Below, one piece after another: positions 46,950 through 57,667 of a DNA stretch of 64,000 nt. Position 1 is the stretch's first letter. Every line of letters begins with the position of its first letter. Position numbers and translations under genes: made by a program. Origin of the DNA: Austropuccinia psidii (taxonomy: Eukaryota; Basidiomycota; Pucciniomycetes; Pucciniales; Sphaerophragmiaceae); NCBI GenBank assembly GCA_023105745.1, contig JALGQZ010000001.1, forward strand, positions 57,183,437 to 57,247,436. The letters are read 5' to 3'. The notes under the pieces were generated by a model that saw only the letters and a list, made by a program, of their open reading frames with translations, ran no database searches and was not told the DNA's origin.

Positions 46950-48591
46950 TGTCACAACCATGTGTAATCACCCCCCCCCCAATGGGTGTTTGCGGCAAAT
47001 ATAGCTTGACCTCATTTTATGGCCATTTGGTCATTTCATCAGTTTTATGCCCAATTGTTCATGTCATCAGTTTTATGGCCAATTGGACCATTTTGGTTTT
47101 TTATGGCCTTTGGGCCATATCACTTTTCACTCACCAGTTATGGCCTCAGGCCATATCCTGCAACCATTGGCCTTTTTGGCCAATTCTACACCTCACCAAC
47201 CCCCAGGAAAATGCCTTTTTTGGGGGCCTGGGAAGTCCATCTGGTCTTCCAGGGACTTCTGGGCCCTTTAGCTATCACCAGGGCCTTTGGCCCAACCCCT
47301 TTGTTTATGGGGTCTAAGGCCTAAATGGCCTTTTTGGGCCATTTAGGCCCATGGTCTGTGGGAACCTTAGGCCCCTTTTGGCCTAAATCCAATGAGGCCA
47401 AAAGGGGCCAAGGGGGAGTCCACCAGCCCCAAAGGCTAGGTTGGTCCCAAACCACAAGTGGGCCCACCTGAGCCAATTTTGGATGCAATCTCAATAATCC
47501 CAAAAGGGGCTAAAAGGACCTCAGGACCCAAATTGGCCTGTAACCACATTTTGGCCACTTTCAACCTCAGGCCTCTGGAAGCCACCATATTATGTCCAGC
47601 AAGGTTCCCTCTCAATTCAGGGGAAGACCTCTCCTTCACCAAAGGATCCAGGTGTGGTGCATATATGGTATAAGATACCATTATGCACCATTTTTGCTCA
47701 GAAATCCAATGGTGATGTTTTTGGGACCAAAGTATGTCTTTTCAACACCAGTACCCAAATCCATCACCCATTTTGAAGGAAGACCTTTTTAGTCATTCAA
47801 TCTTGCAATCCGTGGTGGCTACCAGAACACCATTCAAGGACCCCAACCACCTGGCCCTGCAGGAGTTGGGTTGTATTTTTTTCAGGATTATTTCAAGGGT
47901 AATATCAAGAGGTTATCAATCATTAAATAAGCTTTTAAGACATCAAGGACTTCAGTATTCTTTGGACAACTTGATTTCTCCTTACAGGCTGTATTCAAGC
48001 AAGTTGTATGGCCTTGGCCCTTTTGGGCCAATTCATATTCCACTGTGGGAATTCAGTAACACAGCTCAATTCTCAATATTGCCAGATCTTTATTGACCCA
48101 AAACAGTTAATACAGCTGGGTGATCAACCCTCCAGGATTAGTCTTCAACCTTTCACATATACTGGCCACCTTTTCTTCCCTGGAGACGTTTTCCCCAGTT
48201 AGTTAATATATTTGATTTATTTTTATTTTTATTTTCTTTTCATTTATTAAAGTAAATACTGATAATCTTAAGTCAGTCATTTGCACCTTTTCTTCTTTTC
48301 CTTCCAGTGGATATTGGTGGTCATATCCTTTACTAATTCCATTTTTCTTTCTGGCAGGTTGAAACAGTGAATTGAGGATTCATTTGGTTGGCTCGTTGCC
48401 TTTTGGCTTTCCTTTAATTATCTTTGGCCATTGGCTTCCTTCTTCTTTCATTTTTGGTATATTTGTCCTTACTCTAATTCTTCTTTAAAGAAACATAAAT
48501 CCTTATTATTTCTTTATTCTTTTGGAGCCCTCTAAGTGAGTTCTTGATTCATGAGCTCCGGGTTTTTTTTTGCACTAGAGCCCCTGTGAAA
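46950..48591 (+). repeat. 3' LTR of A2
   Basis: 1642 bp, starting TGTCACAACC and ending CCCTGTGAAA (expected CTGTGACA). It is homologous to 37458-39070 over its length. A run of C at about 46970-46980 and an extra 'tcatcagttttatgcccaattgt' duplication near 47035-47075 distinguish it. The start block reads AGTTAGTTAATATA at 48197-48210, one base off the 5' LTR version. Confidence 0.85.
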
Positions 48592-49900
48592 GTGCCATCA
48601 AAGTAACCAAATCCCACCTTGAAATAACACAGTATTTGTTTTCCAAATCCCAACATCAAAATCCATGTTTTCATGTGTAAATCACATGGGATTTTAGCTG
48701 AGTCCCCTTGTATTTTCACCAAATACCATCCATGTGGGATTTAAATTTTAAACCTAACCCATATGAGTATTCACAATTCATAATTCATAACTGTATAACA
48801 TATTCTTCCACAATTCATTTTTTATTATCAGATAGGAAAGCTCATAGTCAATTTATATTTCTTCATTCATATAATAACTCTCCTTTCCAAAGCAAAACAC
48901 AACAAGTCATATATTAAGATCACCTCTGGCCTTTCTCATCCATCATGTCAATTAATATGTACAGATTATTTAACCATAATAAATTGGCTTTCAATAAAAT
49001 CAAATTTTGAGTCATTTCTTGCTTCTAGTGGCTCAACTTCAATAGGAAGGCTGCCTTTATCACAGCAGCATGGGCTTCAGCTTATGGCCATTGAGGTCAA
49101 TGAAAAATCATGTCATTGCCTTAACATTAGCTCAAGCAGCATCTGAGATCAAATGAAAGAATATAAAAATATTTATATGTCAGAAAAAAACTGAAAATTT
49201 AAAATGATTTTTATGCGGAATTTTAGCTCAAATTTTAAATTTGACCTTTTATTTCAAAATTGGAATTAAGTTTTTTTGAAAGTTTTGAACTGAACTTTCA
49301 TTTTCCAAAGACTAATTACAAATTTCTTTATGAATTAAATTTTGTTGCTCCCTCTTATTTTAATTTTTAATATTTTTTTTCAAATTCAATTTCAATGCTC
49401 CCTCTTATTTTGATTTTTTTTTCATAATCAATTCAATCAATCCAGGCTCTTTTGAGCCAAAGCCAAACCTGAAATTTTGCATTTATTCATTCATAAAAGT
49501 CTCACTCAAACTGTTTTTTTATATATTAAACTCTGGGTTTTTGCATTTGTATCATCTTTATTAAAAAAATCATAAGGTGATTTTTTTTCTCTTGATCCTC
49601 ATTCTCATTTAATCAGATATCACCTCCAATATCATCATAATCATCTATCCACCATACACCCACCTCTGCCAGCTTCAACCCCCTCATCACCCATCACCCA
49701 CCAGCCTCTCCACCTAATCCCACCTAGAACCTCCCAAATATCACTCTGGGAGGTTATAGGAGTTCAGGCTTCTATGTGGCTCTGAATAAGCTTTTAATCA
49801 ATTTTGAATTCTTCCTGAATTTATTCCAAATTTATGGGGGGCTTTTTTCAATTTGACTCACCATGGCCCCCAATCAGGCCATTAGCCATTCTTTAATTGG
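48592..49900. other. AT-rich spacer, nothing recognised
   Basis: No supported gene. A C-rich, CCACC-rich tract lies at about 49630-49735. The rest is AT-rich. The frame at 48708-48917 has no recognisable features. Confidence 0.5.
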
Positions 49901-49919
49901 TTTTCATGATCATTGCTAA

Positions 49920-50330
49920 CAATATTTGTTTGTTTTTCTTTTCCTAATTATGATGATGAATTATTCTGATTTTTTTTTCATTTTGTAATAATGATGACTT
50001 ATCATCATCATGATATTTTTTTATCTTATTTTTTAATTCCTTGATGATAGTCACTCATCATGCTATTTTTTAAATTTCTTCCTGATGATGATTTATCATC
50101 CTGATTTTTTTAATTTTTTTTATTTCCTGATTATAATGACTTATCACGTTGTTTTTTTATTTCTTCATGATAATTACTAATCATCATGAGTTTTTTCTAT
50201 TTCTTTATGATGATAACTTAAATGCTTTTTTTGTTCTTTTTTTATTTTTTTTATGATGATATGGTATGCTTCTCATGACTTTTTTTATTTTTTTATGTCT
50301 CTATGCTGATTTCTGTGTTGACTTTTTTTA
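49920..50330. repeat. Degenerate minisatellite, unit about 55-65 bp
   Basis: A unit combining a T-rich run, 'atttctt', 'gatgatgat', 'acttatcatcatg' and another T-run recurs six or seven times with drift. Each unit carries GATGAT facing ATCATC, so single units can form small hairpins. Confidence 0.6.
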
Positions 50331-50448
50331 TTTTTTCCAACCTTTTATTGATTTGTTAATATAGGGCTGGATTATCTATAAGGGTTATTTTTTCAATTTA
50401 ATTTAATACCAATCCCCTTCCTTCATCATTGAAATTTAAAAAAATCCT

Positions 50449-50450
<2 letters not shown>

Positions 50451-50498
<48 letters not shown>
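50451..50498. repeat. (TC)24 microsatellite
   Basis: An uninterrupted TC dinucleotide run of 48 bases lies within AT-rich sequence. Confidence 0.95.
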
Positions 50499-50501
<3 letters not shown>

Positions 50502-51055
50502 ACCAATCTGATGATTTCATGTTTAGTACTCAACCAGATTCAGTACATAATCATATTGGTTTTGAAGATGATTAAAGTCATATTACTACTCTTGATTTCA
50601 TGGTTAGGACTAAACCAAATATAGAACATCATAAGGTTAATAATACAAATGCAAATCATAAAAAAAACCTCACCCAAAGCCAAAGAGAACATATCCATGA
50701 TTTGAAACAGATAATCTCACAACTTGGCCATTCCAAAAGATAATAAAAGCATATCTCATCCATCTCAATTGATAAGAAATCAGCCAATGCCACATGGTTG
50801 AATCTTCCATAACTAAACACTCTACCCCATCCTTATTTAATAATTGATAAAGCCAAGAAGCTTTTCTTACCTTTTTTTGTTTATTAAAACACCCCATTTG
50901 AAAATTCTTCTGGAAACTCTCACATCTTAAAAGACCTTAGTTTTACTTTAATAAGCTTATCCAAAGATAGGCAATAAATAAAAACAAATAAACATATCCT
51001 ATGGGGAATTATGACAGGTATTGGCTTTTTTCAGGTTCTGATTCTGGAAAATCTG

Positions 51056-51152
51056 CAGGTGTGTCATATTTTTTACTTTTTATTTAAATAATTACTGATT
51101 ATTTAAAAGAAAAATATAGTTTTTTACTCCTGAAAACCTGGTTTGACACCTC
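51056..51152. repeat. Fold-back sequence at the left end of the Harbinger-like element
   Basis: AGGTGTGTCA near 51058 faces TTTGACACCT near 51143. The centre is TAAATAAT-tactg-ATTATTTA at 51085-51105, a perfect 8-bp stem. The arms between are A/T-rich and imperfect. Confidence 0.6.
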
Positions 51153-51265
51153 ATAAAATTAAAAAATATAATATTTAATGGTTAAAACTTGAGCAATATG
51201 AAGATTTCATCAATTATAGAATTCATCACTTTCCTAAATTTGAAGCAAATGAAAATAAATCATTA

Positions 51266-51619
51266 ATGGAAGCTTCCAAATTGTTGAATTCCAGTAACAT
51301 TCAATGGAATTTGGCCAATAACAAACAAGAATGCAAATCCTTTACCAATGTCATTGTCACTCAAGATGGATTTTTCAATAAGACACATAGATATTTCAAT
51401 AATCTCAATTCCTGGACTTATGTTACATTTGCCTTTGTGTCCAAAAATATTTTCATACAAGTCCGACTGTATTCACCCCAACTGGACATGGCTTGCACTT
51501 TTCCAAATTTGAAATGGAGATCAATTTTTCAAAAAAACTGGAATAATAGAAGTTCTTTGGAAGACATCATAAATGGTTCATCATACAACAAAGCCTCCTC
51601 CATAAAATTTCAATCATGA
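51266..51619 (+). CDS. Hypothetical 117-residue protein, possible second Harbinger ORF
   Basis: An intact 117-codon frame starting at ATG 51266 (MEASKLLNSSNIQWNL), rich in Asn and Ser, with no membrane segment or motif I recognise. It lies inside the presumed Harbinger element, on the strand opposite to and converging with the transposase. The second gene of such elements is usually a MYB/SANT-like protein. The Trp spacing here (W at about residues 14, 49, 84 and 91) does not clearly show that fold. It may be a fragment of a spliced gene or a chance frame. Confidence 0.3.
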   Translation: MEASKLLNSSNIQWNLANNKQECKSFTNVIVTQDGFFNKTHRYFNNLNSWTYVTFAFVSKNIFIQVRLYSPQLDMACTFPNLKWRSIFQKNWNNRSSLEDIINGSSYNKASSIKFQS

Positions 51620-51998
51620 AGAGATTACTGATTTTGGATGTTCTTTTCAAATAAACCAAAAATTATTTAATTTTGTTGAGAAATTTGTAAAAATGACATC
51701 TACAAAAATTAATTCAAAAGTCAATGTTTACTGTAAAAGAAGTAAGAAGGGCCAAAAGAGAGCTAAAAGTTGATAATTGTAAATAGTTCTACTTTCTGAA
51801 TAGTATCTCCTCTCCATTGTAGGCCTTCAAATTTAGTACATAAGTGAATTTTCATGATTAAATTCACAATTAATTATTTTTCTATGCCAAATTAATAGAT
51901 TGAATTTTTTCACACATATTAACAAGATCTTCCTAATTCTCATTACTGTACAGATTCTCTGCTTGTGGTTGATTATCATCCTTGTATAAATCAAACCA

Positions 51999-52925
51999 TT
52001 AATCTCCAATTTGTGCCAACATATTATGTAAAATTGTACAAGAAACAAACCAACTAACAAAGTTTTGGATTACTTGATTATCCCACATTTGATCTTGAAT
52101 TTCCCTTAGTGAAAAGTACTGTCCCTTCAAATTCCTTATTTCATGCTCAATTCTGACCCTTAATTTTGCTAGACAGTAATTGAAATTATGATTTTCTTCA
52201 TTCTGTGCCAAAACTCCCTTATATGCTGGAACAACCCAAAGAGAGCTTTCATATGCTGAATCAGCAATTAAGAACTGATATTTTTCATAAAATTCTTGAG
52301 GTTTTTGTGCAATTTCCATATGTTGATATACATTTGACTCATGAAGTGACCCAGTACAACCCACATGTAGAGCAGTGAACTTTTTGTTTATATTTAAAAT
52401 AAGTTTTATTGACATAGAATAACTTAACTTTGAATAATAAGTCAGAATGAAATCAAGTATGAAGGTTAGAAAGCTTACCTCTTTTTAAAATCAAAATAGG
52501 CTTCACCATCATTGGGGGGCTGTAATGATAATGGTATGAGACTCCCATCAATAAATCCAATTCACCCAGGGAAGCCTTCTGCCTACATAACTTGATAAAT
52601 CCCTCTGTGTTGTTATATTGTTCACCACACAAAGATTATTTTCTTTAACTTCATTAATAGCCCAAACACTCTTTGAGTGTAAAAAACAACAGGCCCATGG
52701 CTAATTCCAAACAACATTCCAATCTTCCACAAAGAGGTCCCATTTACATTTGATCCTAACATTGATAGTGCCACAGCCAATTGTATGGAAGGATTTCTTT
52801 TTTTTGTGATGAATTCCAAAAGCTTTAATCATCTTGAATTTGTGCAACCAATATTTAAAATGAGTCATGTGTGGTGCAACAAAGTTGGATAAAATTTTCA
52901 GATGATAAGGTTTGTAATAATTCAT
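51999..52925 (-). pseudogene. PIF/Harbinger transposase (DDE_Tnp_4 type), broken
   Basis: On the minus strand a helix-turn-helix-like N part (NPSIQLAVALSMLGSNVNGT, ISHGPVVFYTQRVFGLL; about 52800-52620) leads to the catalytic domain. First Asp: GFIDGSLIPL (codon 52547-52549). Second Asp: FLIADSAYES (52260-52262). Glu: VRIEHEIRNLKGQ (52146-52148). GCTGSLHESNVYQH and TILHNMLAQIGD are typical of the family. An intron at about 52423-52478 (GTAAGC donor) joins YFDFKKR to YSMSIKL. Stops near 52620 and at 52562-52564 (TGA for a probable Trp) inactivate it. The second exon, 51999-52415, is open for 138 codons. Confidence 0.85.
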
Positions 52926-53284
52926 TATATAGATGTAATGTGAAGGATATCTTCTATGAGGATTGATTTATCTTTGTGATGTTATAATATCTAATAAGGC
53001 TATATCTTCCTGGATATCAGAATAACTATCAGAGCTGAAAGAATTGGTTAAATGAAGCAATTTCAATTTCCAAAGTAAAGGTAACCTTTGGGATTCCTTT
53101 GGCATTTTAATTGATGAAAATTTCTATATTTGATGCAATTTGAAATGAAATACTTTAATAAACTCTCACAACATTCAGATTTTATGAAATGGAAGGGAAG
53201 TTTTATGCAATTTAACATGCACTTACTGAGGTGTGTGTGAAAAAAATGATTCTTTAAGTGAAGCCAAAGGTAGTATTTTAGTAT

Positions 53285-53416
53285 CTCAAAATGGGATTTG
53301 GAACCAAAAACCCTGGTTTTTTGTACCTCAAAATACCACACCTCTTGAGGTGTGTGATTTCCCAAATCCAAAAAACTTAATTTGGAATTTGGCAAAAAAA
53401 AACCTGGGATTTTGAG
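53285..53416. repeat. Imperfect hairpin near the right end of the Harbinger-like element
   Basis: The centre CACACCTC-TT-GAGGTGTG (53337-53354) is a perfect 8-bp stem. The arms extend outward imperfectly with CCAAATCC, AAAAAACC and CTCAAAAT/ATTTTGAG pairs, about 60-65 bases per arm. It lies upstream of the transposase start and just inside the candidate terminal repeat. Confidence 0.7.
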
Positions 53417-53444
53417 GGTGGGAGTTGGTAAATTTGACACCCCC

Positions 53445-55200
53445 TATTATTTTCTTTAATTGCTATTGACTCACATTATTATTTTTACCCATCAACATGT
53501 TGTTCCTTGTCAATTTAAGTTGTATCATTTTTTTCCCTGTTTTCCTTATGATTTTATTACTTTTTGTGTTTAGTTGAGTAAAATTTCTTACCCAAATTTT
53601 TTTCAATCAAGAATTTCTGGATATATATTCCAAAATTTCAGGGTTTTGTCAATATCCATATTTTACCTTCCTAAAAGTGCATTTTTTAATATCATCCAAT
53701 TTTTCTAGTGTCCTCATTAATTGATTTACTTCATCTTTATATATTTTTATTTATCATGTTATTTTTATTTCTACTCAATAAATTTTAAATTAGAGAAAAC
53801 TTAAATACTGAAGTATTACATAAATATTAAAGTGTCTCAGGCATAGAGTTCTGAATTAACATGGCAGGTCATTTTTTTCTTTTCATAAGAATAATTGAGG
53901 CTCTATATACTAATAAGTAGTTTAAATCTATCTAATTTGTTGTATTTATTTGTTTTTTATTGCTATCATTTTACCTTTAATAAAAGTAATCCTTCCTTGT
54001 GGTAAGTATTTCTTCTTTATTAGAAACCATTTCCTCATTTAAGTTATCTTTTCATTGGAAAACTAGAACCTAAGAGATAAGCATAATTTCACATGAAGGA
54101 ATGTGCTACAAAGTTCAATATAGGAATCCTTCAAAAAAAACTTTGTAAATAATTTTTCCCCTCCTAAATTATCTTCTCTGTTCTTTGTTTCCATTATTTC
54201 TTATAATACACCTCCAATTACTTGAGCAAATAGGAATTCCTCTCCCCCTACACTTTTCCATAATCCTCATGATCATAACTCATCATTATCTGTTTCTACC
54301 AGTATTACTATTCAACCTATTTCACTCCTTTAATGTCAATGCATAAATCAGAAAATCAACTCTAGTATAGATTTTTCCAGCTAAATAATTTTATTTATTT
54401 ATTTATTACACTGTTGATACAATCAGGAATTTTACAATTATGACAACCATGCCAGTGCTTCAGGTGAGTTTGATGTCCTCCTTGGTCTTTATTCCTTTAT
54501 TGAACTGAAGGACCATATGAGGGACCAACTATACAATTATTTTTCCTCTGAATAGCATAAATCATTTTTATTGATTTTCTTTCTTGTTTGTATTACACTT
54601 TTCCTCACTTTTTTGAGAGGTATCAGTTAGAAAAAAAATTATAACCCTAAATTATATAATCCCAAATTTTCACATTCTACTTCTTTCTTTTACATCTTTA
54701 ATTTTAGTCCCTTTGAGCTTTCACCAACCATATTTTTCACAGAAAAATTTAAAATATGAAAAATAAGAAAGAAGTATTCTTTATCATATTTTTTTTGAAA
54801 AAAAAAATTGAGCTTCCTGATTTCTATCACGACAATAACCATTTGTTAGTTCAACCCTTTTATGATACATATGTAATCTTTTCAAACTTAAATTAAACCT
54901 TCAGAACAGAAAATGTCCCACCATAAGTCATTTTGAGGAAGGTATTAATAAATTAATACATAATCATTAAATCTTGAAATCTGTTTTAGTCAGAGTAATC
55001 ATCAAATAACCTTTTATACAATAAATATCTGTCATAAATTGTCAACTGATTCTTTGTTGGCTCTGGCCTTATTGATGATATCTATTTATTGGAACTTATT
55101 AGAGTCCAAGAAGGCGTTTTAAGCTATAAATTGATTTAGAATACTAAAATTTTACCAGCTCAATCAGATTTTCAACAAGTTGAATGGATTTTGAACGAGT
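53445..55200. other. AT-rich spacer upstream of the Pom33 gene
   Basis: No recognisable coding or repeat sequence. From about 55200 the base composition becomes less AT-rich, marking the approach to the host gene and probably its promoter and 5' untranslated region. Confidence 0.5.
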
Positions 55201-55480
55201 CTTGAAATTTCTCAGTCTTGGGGTGGTGGTCAGTCTGAGTTGGAGAAATCCAAGCCAGTGCGGAGTTACGCCATCACGCCCCAGGTCAAGGTCAAGAGGG
55301 AGGATCCTTGTCGGGAATTCCCTCGAATTCTAGATTTTCTTCAATCCATCATCGAGCCTCATCTTAGCTCGACGTCAAACTTGATTTATCGTTATCGCCA
55401 TCGTCATCATCCTCGTTATCGTCGGCTCATTCATCCTGCGATCGTCAAGAACTGATCTATCGAATTTCTAGTCTCCTAAA

Positions 55481-56962
55481 ATGACTCCTACCACCTCGGC
55501 TGCTGGTTCAACAAGCAAACCAATGTCTTACATGCATTTAGCGTGGTCGTTTGGCCACATCCTCGTCCTCCTTTCGACAATATGGAATATACTTGGTCTC
55601 GTCTTCTTTCAGTCTCGTCCCGGCGCTTATTATCTTGCTTATGCTGGTAAGATTCTCTTACTTGTCGGAATCAAATTCTGTAAAAATCAACTTTTGCCCA
55701 TGATTCAATAATGTGTTTGCTTTCTAACAGGAGCCATACTGTCATGGTCAATTGTTGTGTACAAATCCCTCGGTGTACCCTCTTTCTCCAAAACCTATCT
55801 TCAGCGTGCAGCCTTAGATGAGAATGTACAATATCTTGCCGTGGCACTTTACTGGTTCTTCTCGAAACCTGTCTTTGGTTGAGTTTATTTCTTGGTTCCT
55901 TCAAAATCAAATCATCCAAGACAAAAGGCTCATATACCGTTATTTTTCCTCGGTCTATCATATCATCCCATGTTTTTTGGAATTCTGTTGTCTGCCTATC
56001 TTCCTGGACTGCTCAGTCACTCTCTTGCCATTTGCAACCTTCAGCACATTTCACGGTTGAGTAATCACCGCATTCCTTTCAACTAAACTAGAAAACAGCT
56101 ACTCAAAACTTGGCTTCTGCTATATCATCTCGTCATTGTTTCACGTCTTCATTAGGTCTCACGTTCATCAGAACATCACTATTACCCAAGGTACCCTCAT
56201 CAAAACAAGATCTCAGTAGCCTAGAAAAAACCCATCAACTTGGCATCACCCTCAACCGTTTCATTCAAAGTTGGGTCAAGCGAAACTATGAATCAGCTGT
56301 AAGTACCATCGGAAAACATTAAGTGTGTTTGATAAAATCAAGAAAAAAACCAACCGTTTAAAGATTGGGTCTCGTCATCATTCGAAGAATTGAAATTAAA
56401 ATTGACTCTTTCATCCTGTGTATTATTAATAGATGTACCTGGTGGCTATGATCGAGGTTTTGGTGATTCAGGGGCGAATTACTTTAGGGGCTATTACGTT
56501 CCAAAATAGGTTTGTCTCTTCTTGCTGTTTGGTCAAGCTAAGCACCATCATCTGCCGTCAACTTGAACTTTCGATCCGTTTGAAGGACTGATATTACTTA
56601 ATAGTTTTCTGCACCCGTTATTCTTTGCTCACTTTCTACGGCTGAGATATCACCTCTCACCTCAAACGAGATCGGCAGTATCAGCTTTCAATCAAACCCT
56701 TGATCATTATCTCGATCATCCCAGTTGCCCAGCCAGTGTAAAAAAAGCCATCAATGTTGTACGAAATCTTGTCAGTGCATTTTTTTCATTTGCTCATCTC
56801 AAGCTTCATAGTTTCACAAAGTTGTTTATGATAGGTTGCATTTGTCTACCGCAGATCGGCCAATATGCCCAGTCAATTATCACAACAGCGGCAAATCCGC
56901 CCACCGGGCAAACGGGGCCCCAGACATCAAACGCGTCAAACACAGGAACTCCTACCAGATGA
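55481..56962 (+). CDS. POM33: Pom33/TMEM33-family transmembrane nucleoporin, seven exons
   Basis: Exons: 55481-55646, 55731-55877, 56017-56055, 56156-56298, 56433-56509, 56605-56770 and 56855-56962. They join in phase to 281 residues, close to the family's usual 250-290. The sequence begins MTPTTSAAGSTSKP. It has hydrophobic segments around residues 20-45 (HLAWSFGHILVLLS), 50-65, 95-115 (VQYLAVALYWFF...VTLLPFATFSTFH) and 165-200 (MYLVAMIEVLVIQGRITL...LHPLFFAHFLRLRYH). It carries the family signature DENVQYLxxALYWFxSKPV. Members (yeast Pom33, fission yeast Tts1, human TMEM33) sit in the ER and nuclear envelope and help pore distribution and membrane shape. All introns have GT-AG ends. The start context AAAATGA is good. 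For the last intron an alternative acceptor at 56834 would give a different C-terminus, but 56854 yields the more family-like IGQYAQSII. Confidence 0.85.
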
Positions 56963-57589
56963 TAAATTCATCCTGCGTCCAATTTTACCCTCTTGCTCAG
57001 GTCAGCGCGCATAAGCAATTCGGCCTACAATCATTTTCAATTACGGTTCCTGTATGGCAGGAGAATTATTTTTCGTTCACGTTTACCCCTAACCAAACCG
57101 TGACTAGTCGAGATCAAGCTTGTTGTGATGTAGAGAAATATATCGTCCTTATCTCTTTGCCTTAATAAACTCGCCTTTTGAGTCTCATACGAGTCCATAT
57201 TATTGATTTGTCTCACATACTAACCATTTTTTTTTCAATAAATGATTTGGAAATTGTGGGGATAGAATGAGAAATTGAGAACCATTGCGGCGCATGAAAG
57301 ATTAGGAGTGCTTCGGCAAGTTGACAAACTAAACCTTAATAATCCTGCCCATGAGATGAAAGCCAACATTTTACAAACATAAAGAAGCCAGCTAAAAGCT
57401 CAATCGTTGACAAGAGTCAAGGGATTCATCATCCCCTATTTGTAAAAAAAAATCTGCTTGAAACCCAAACAAGTGTTGAGAAAAAATGAATCTGATGCTG
57501 AAAGCCAACCCTAATGCTTAGTCATAATCAATTAAACTAATAAAGGGCTGGAGAGACATGCCTCCCAATATACAACAATGTCCTGATTT
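56963..57589 (+). other. 3' flank of the Pom33 gene
   Basis: The probable 3' untranslated region extends past the stop. AATAAA-like signals lie at about 57166 and 57236. The frame at 56836-57165 is the same DNA read out of phase with the last exon and is not a separate gene. Nothing else is recognised to 57589. Confidence 0.5.
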
Positions 57590-57667
57590 GGTGCGATGAC
57601 GCAGTGGTTGGTAAGGCAGCCTGAAAATTTATCTTTCTACTAGCGAGCAAAGAGTCGTGCTTGCACC
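57590..57667 (+). tRNA. tRNA-like relic or head of a tRNA-derived SINE
   Basis: A 78-nt stretch begins GGTGCGA and ends TTGCACC, which pair as a 7-bp acceptor stem (one G-U). TGACGCAGTGGTTGG at 57596-57610 resembles an A box, and GAGTCGTGCTTGC near the end is a poor B box. The D and T arms do not close well and no convincing anticodon can be placed, so a functional tRNA is unlikely. A minus-strand frame over the region (57537-57878) is probably spurious. Confidence 0.3.

Larger units (their letters stand above)
37458..48591 (+). mobile_element. A2: family A Ty3/chromovirus, near-complete structure
   Basis: Two LTRs (37458-39070 and 46950-48591) bound gag, protease, RT, RNase H, integrase and a C-terminal chromodomain in canonical Ty3 order, followed by a polypurine tract. 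The flanks GTTCC (37453-37457) and GTGCC (48592-48596) are a 5-bp duplication with one mismatch. An R1 copy interrupts gag. Stops, frameshifts and altered RT, protease and integrase residues show that it is inactive. It is the best reference for the family in this window. Confidence 0.85.
51054..53444 (-). mobile_element. Decayed PIF/Harbinger DNA transposon
   Basis: A DDE transposase of the Harbinger type is on the minus strand (51999-52925). A second open frame lies at 51266-51619. The outer ends are CAGGTGTGTCATATTTT (near 51055) and GGTAAATTTGACACCCCC (to 53444), weakly inverse to each other, and each is adjoined by a fold-back structure. Harbinger elements typically carry a transposase plus a second gene, and the layout fits. 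The exact termini and the 3-bp target duplication are not certain. Confidence 0.55.

Noticed and set aside
46550..47317. 255-codon frame spanning the end of A2 and its 3' LTR
   Set aside because: It crosses the polypurine tract and LTR boundary and is not open in the 5' LTR copy. It is a chance frame.
55240..55455. 71-codon frame upstream of the Pom33 start
   Set aside because: Arg/His-rich with no homology. It is better explained as promoter or 5' untranslated sequence. An upstream short ORF role cannot be shown.
56836..57165. 109-codon frame at the end of the Pom33 gene
   Set aside because: It overlaps the last exon in another phase and has no family resemblance.
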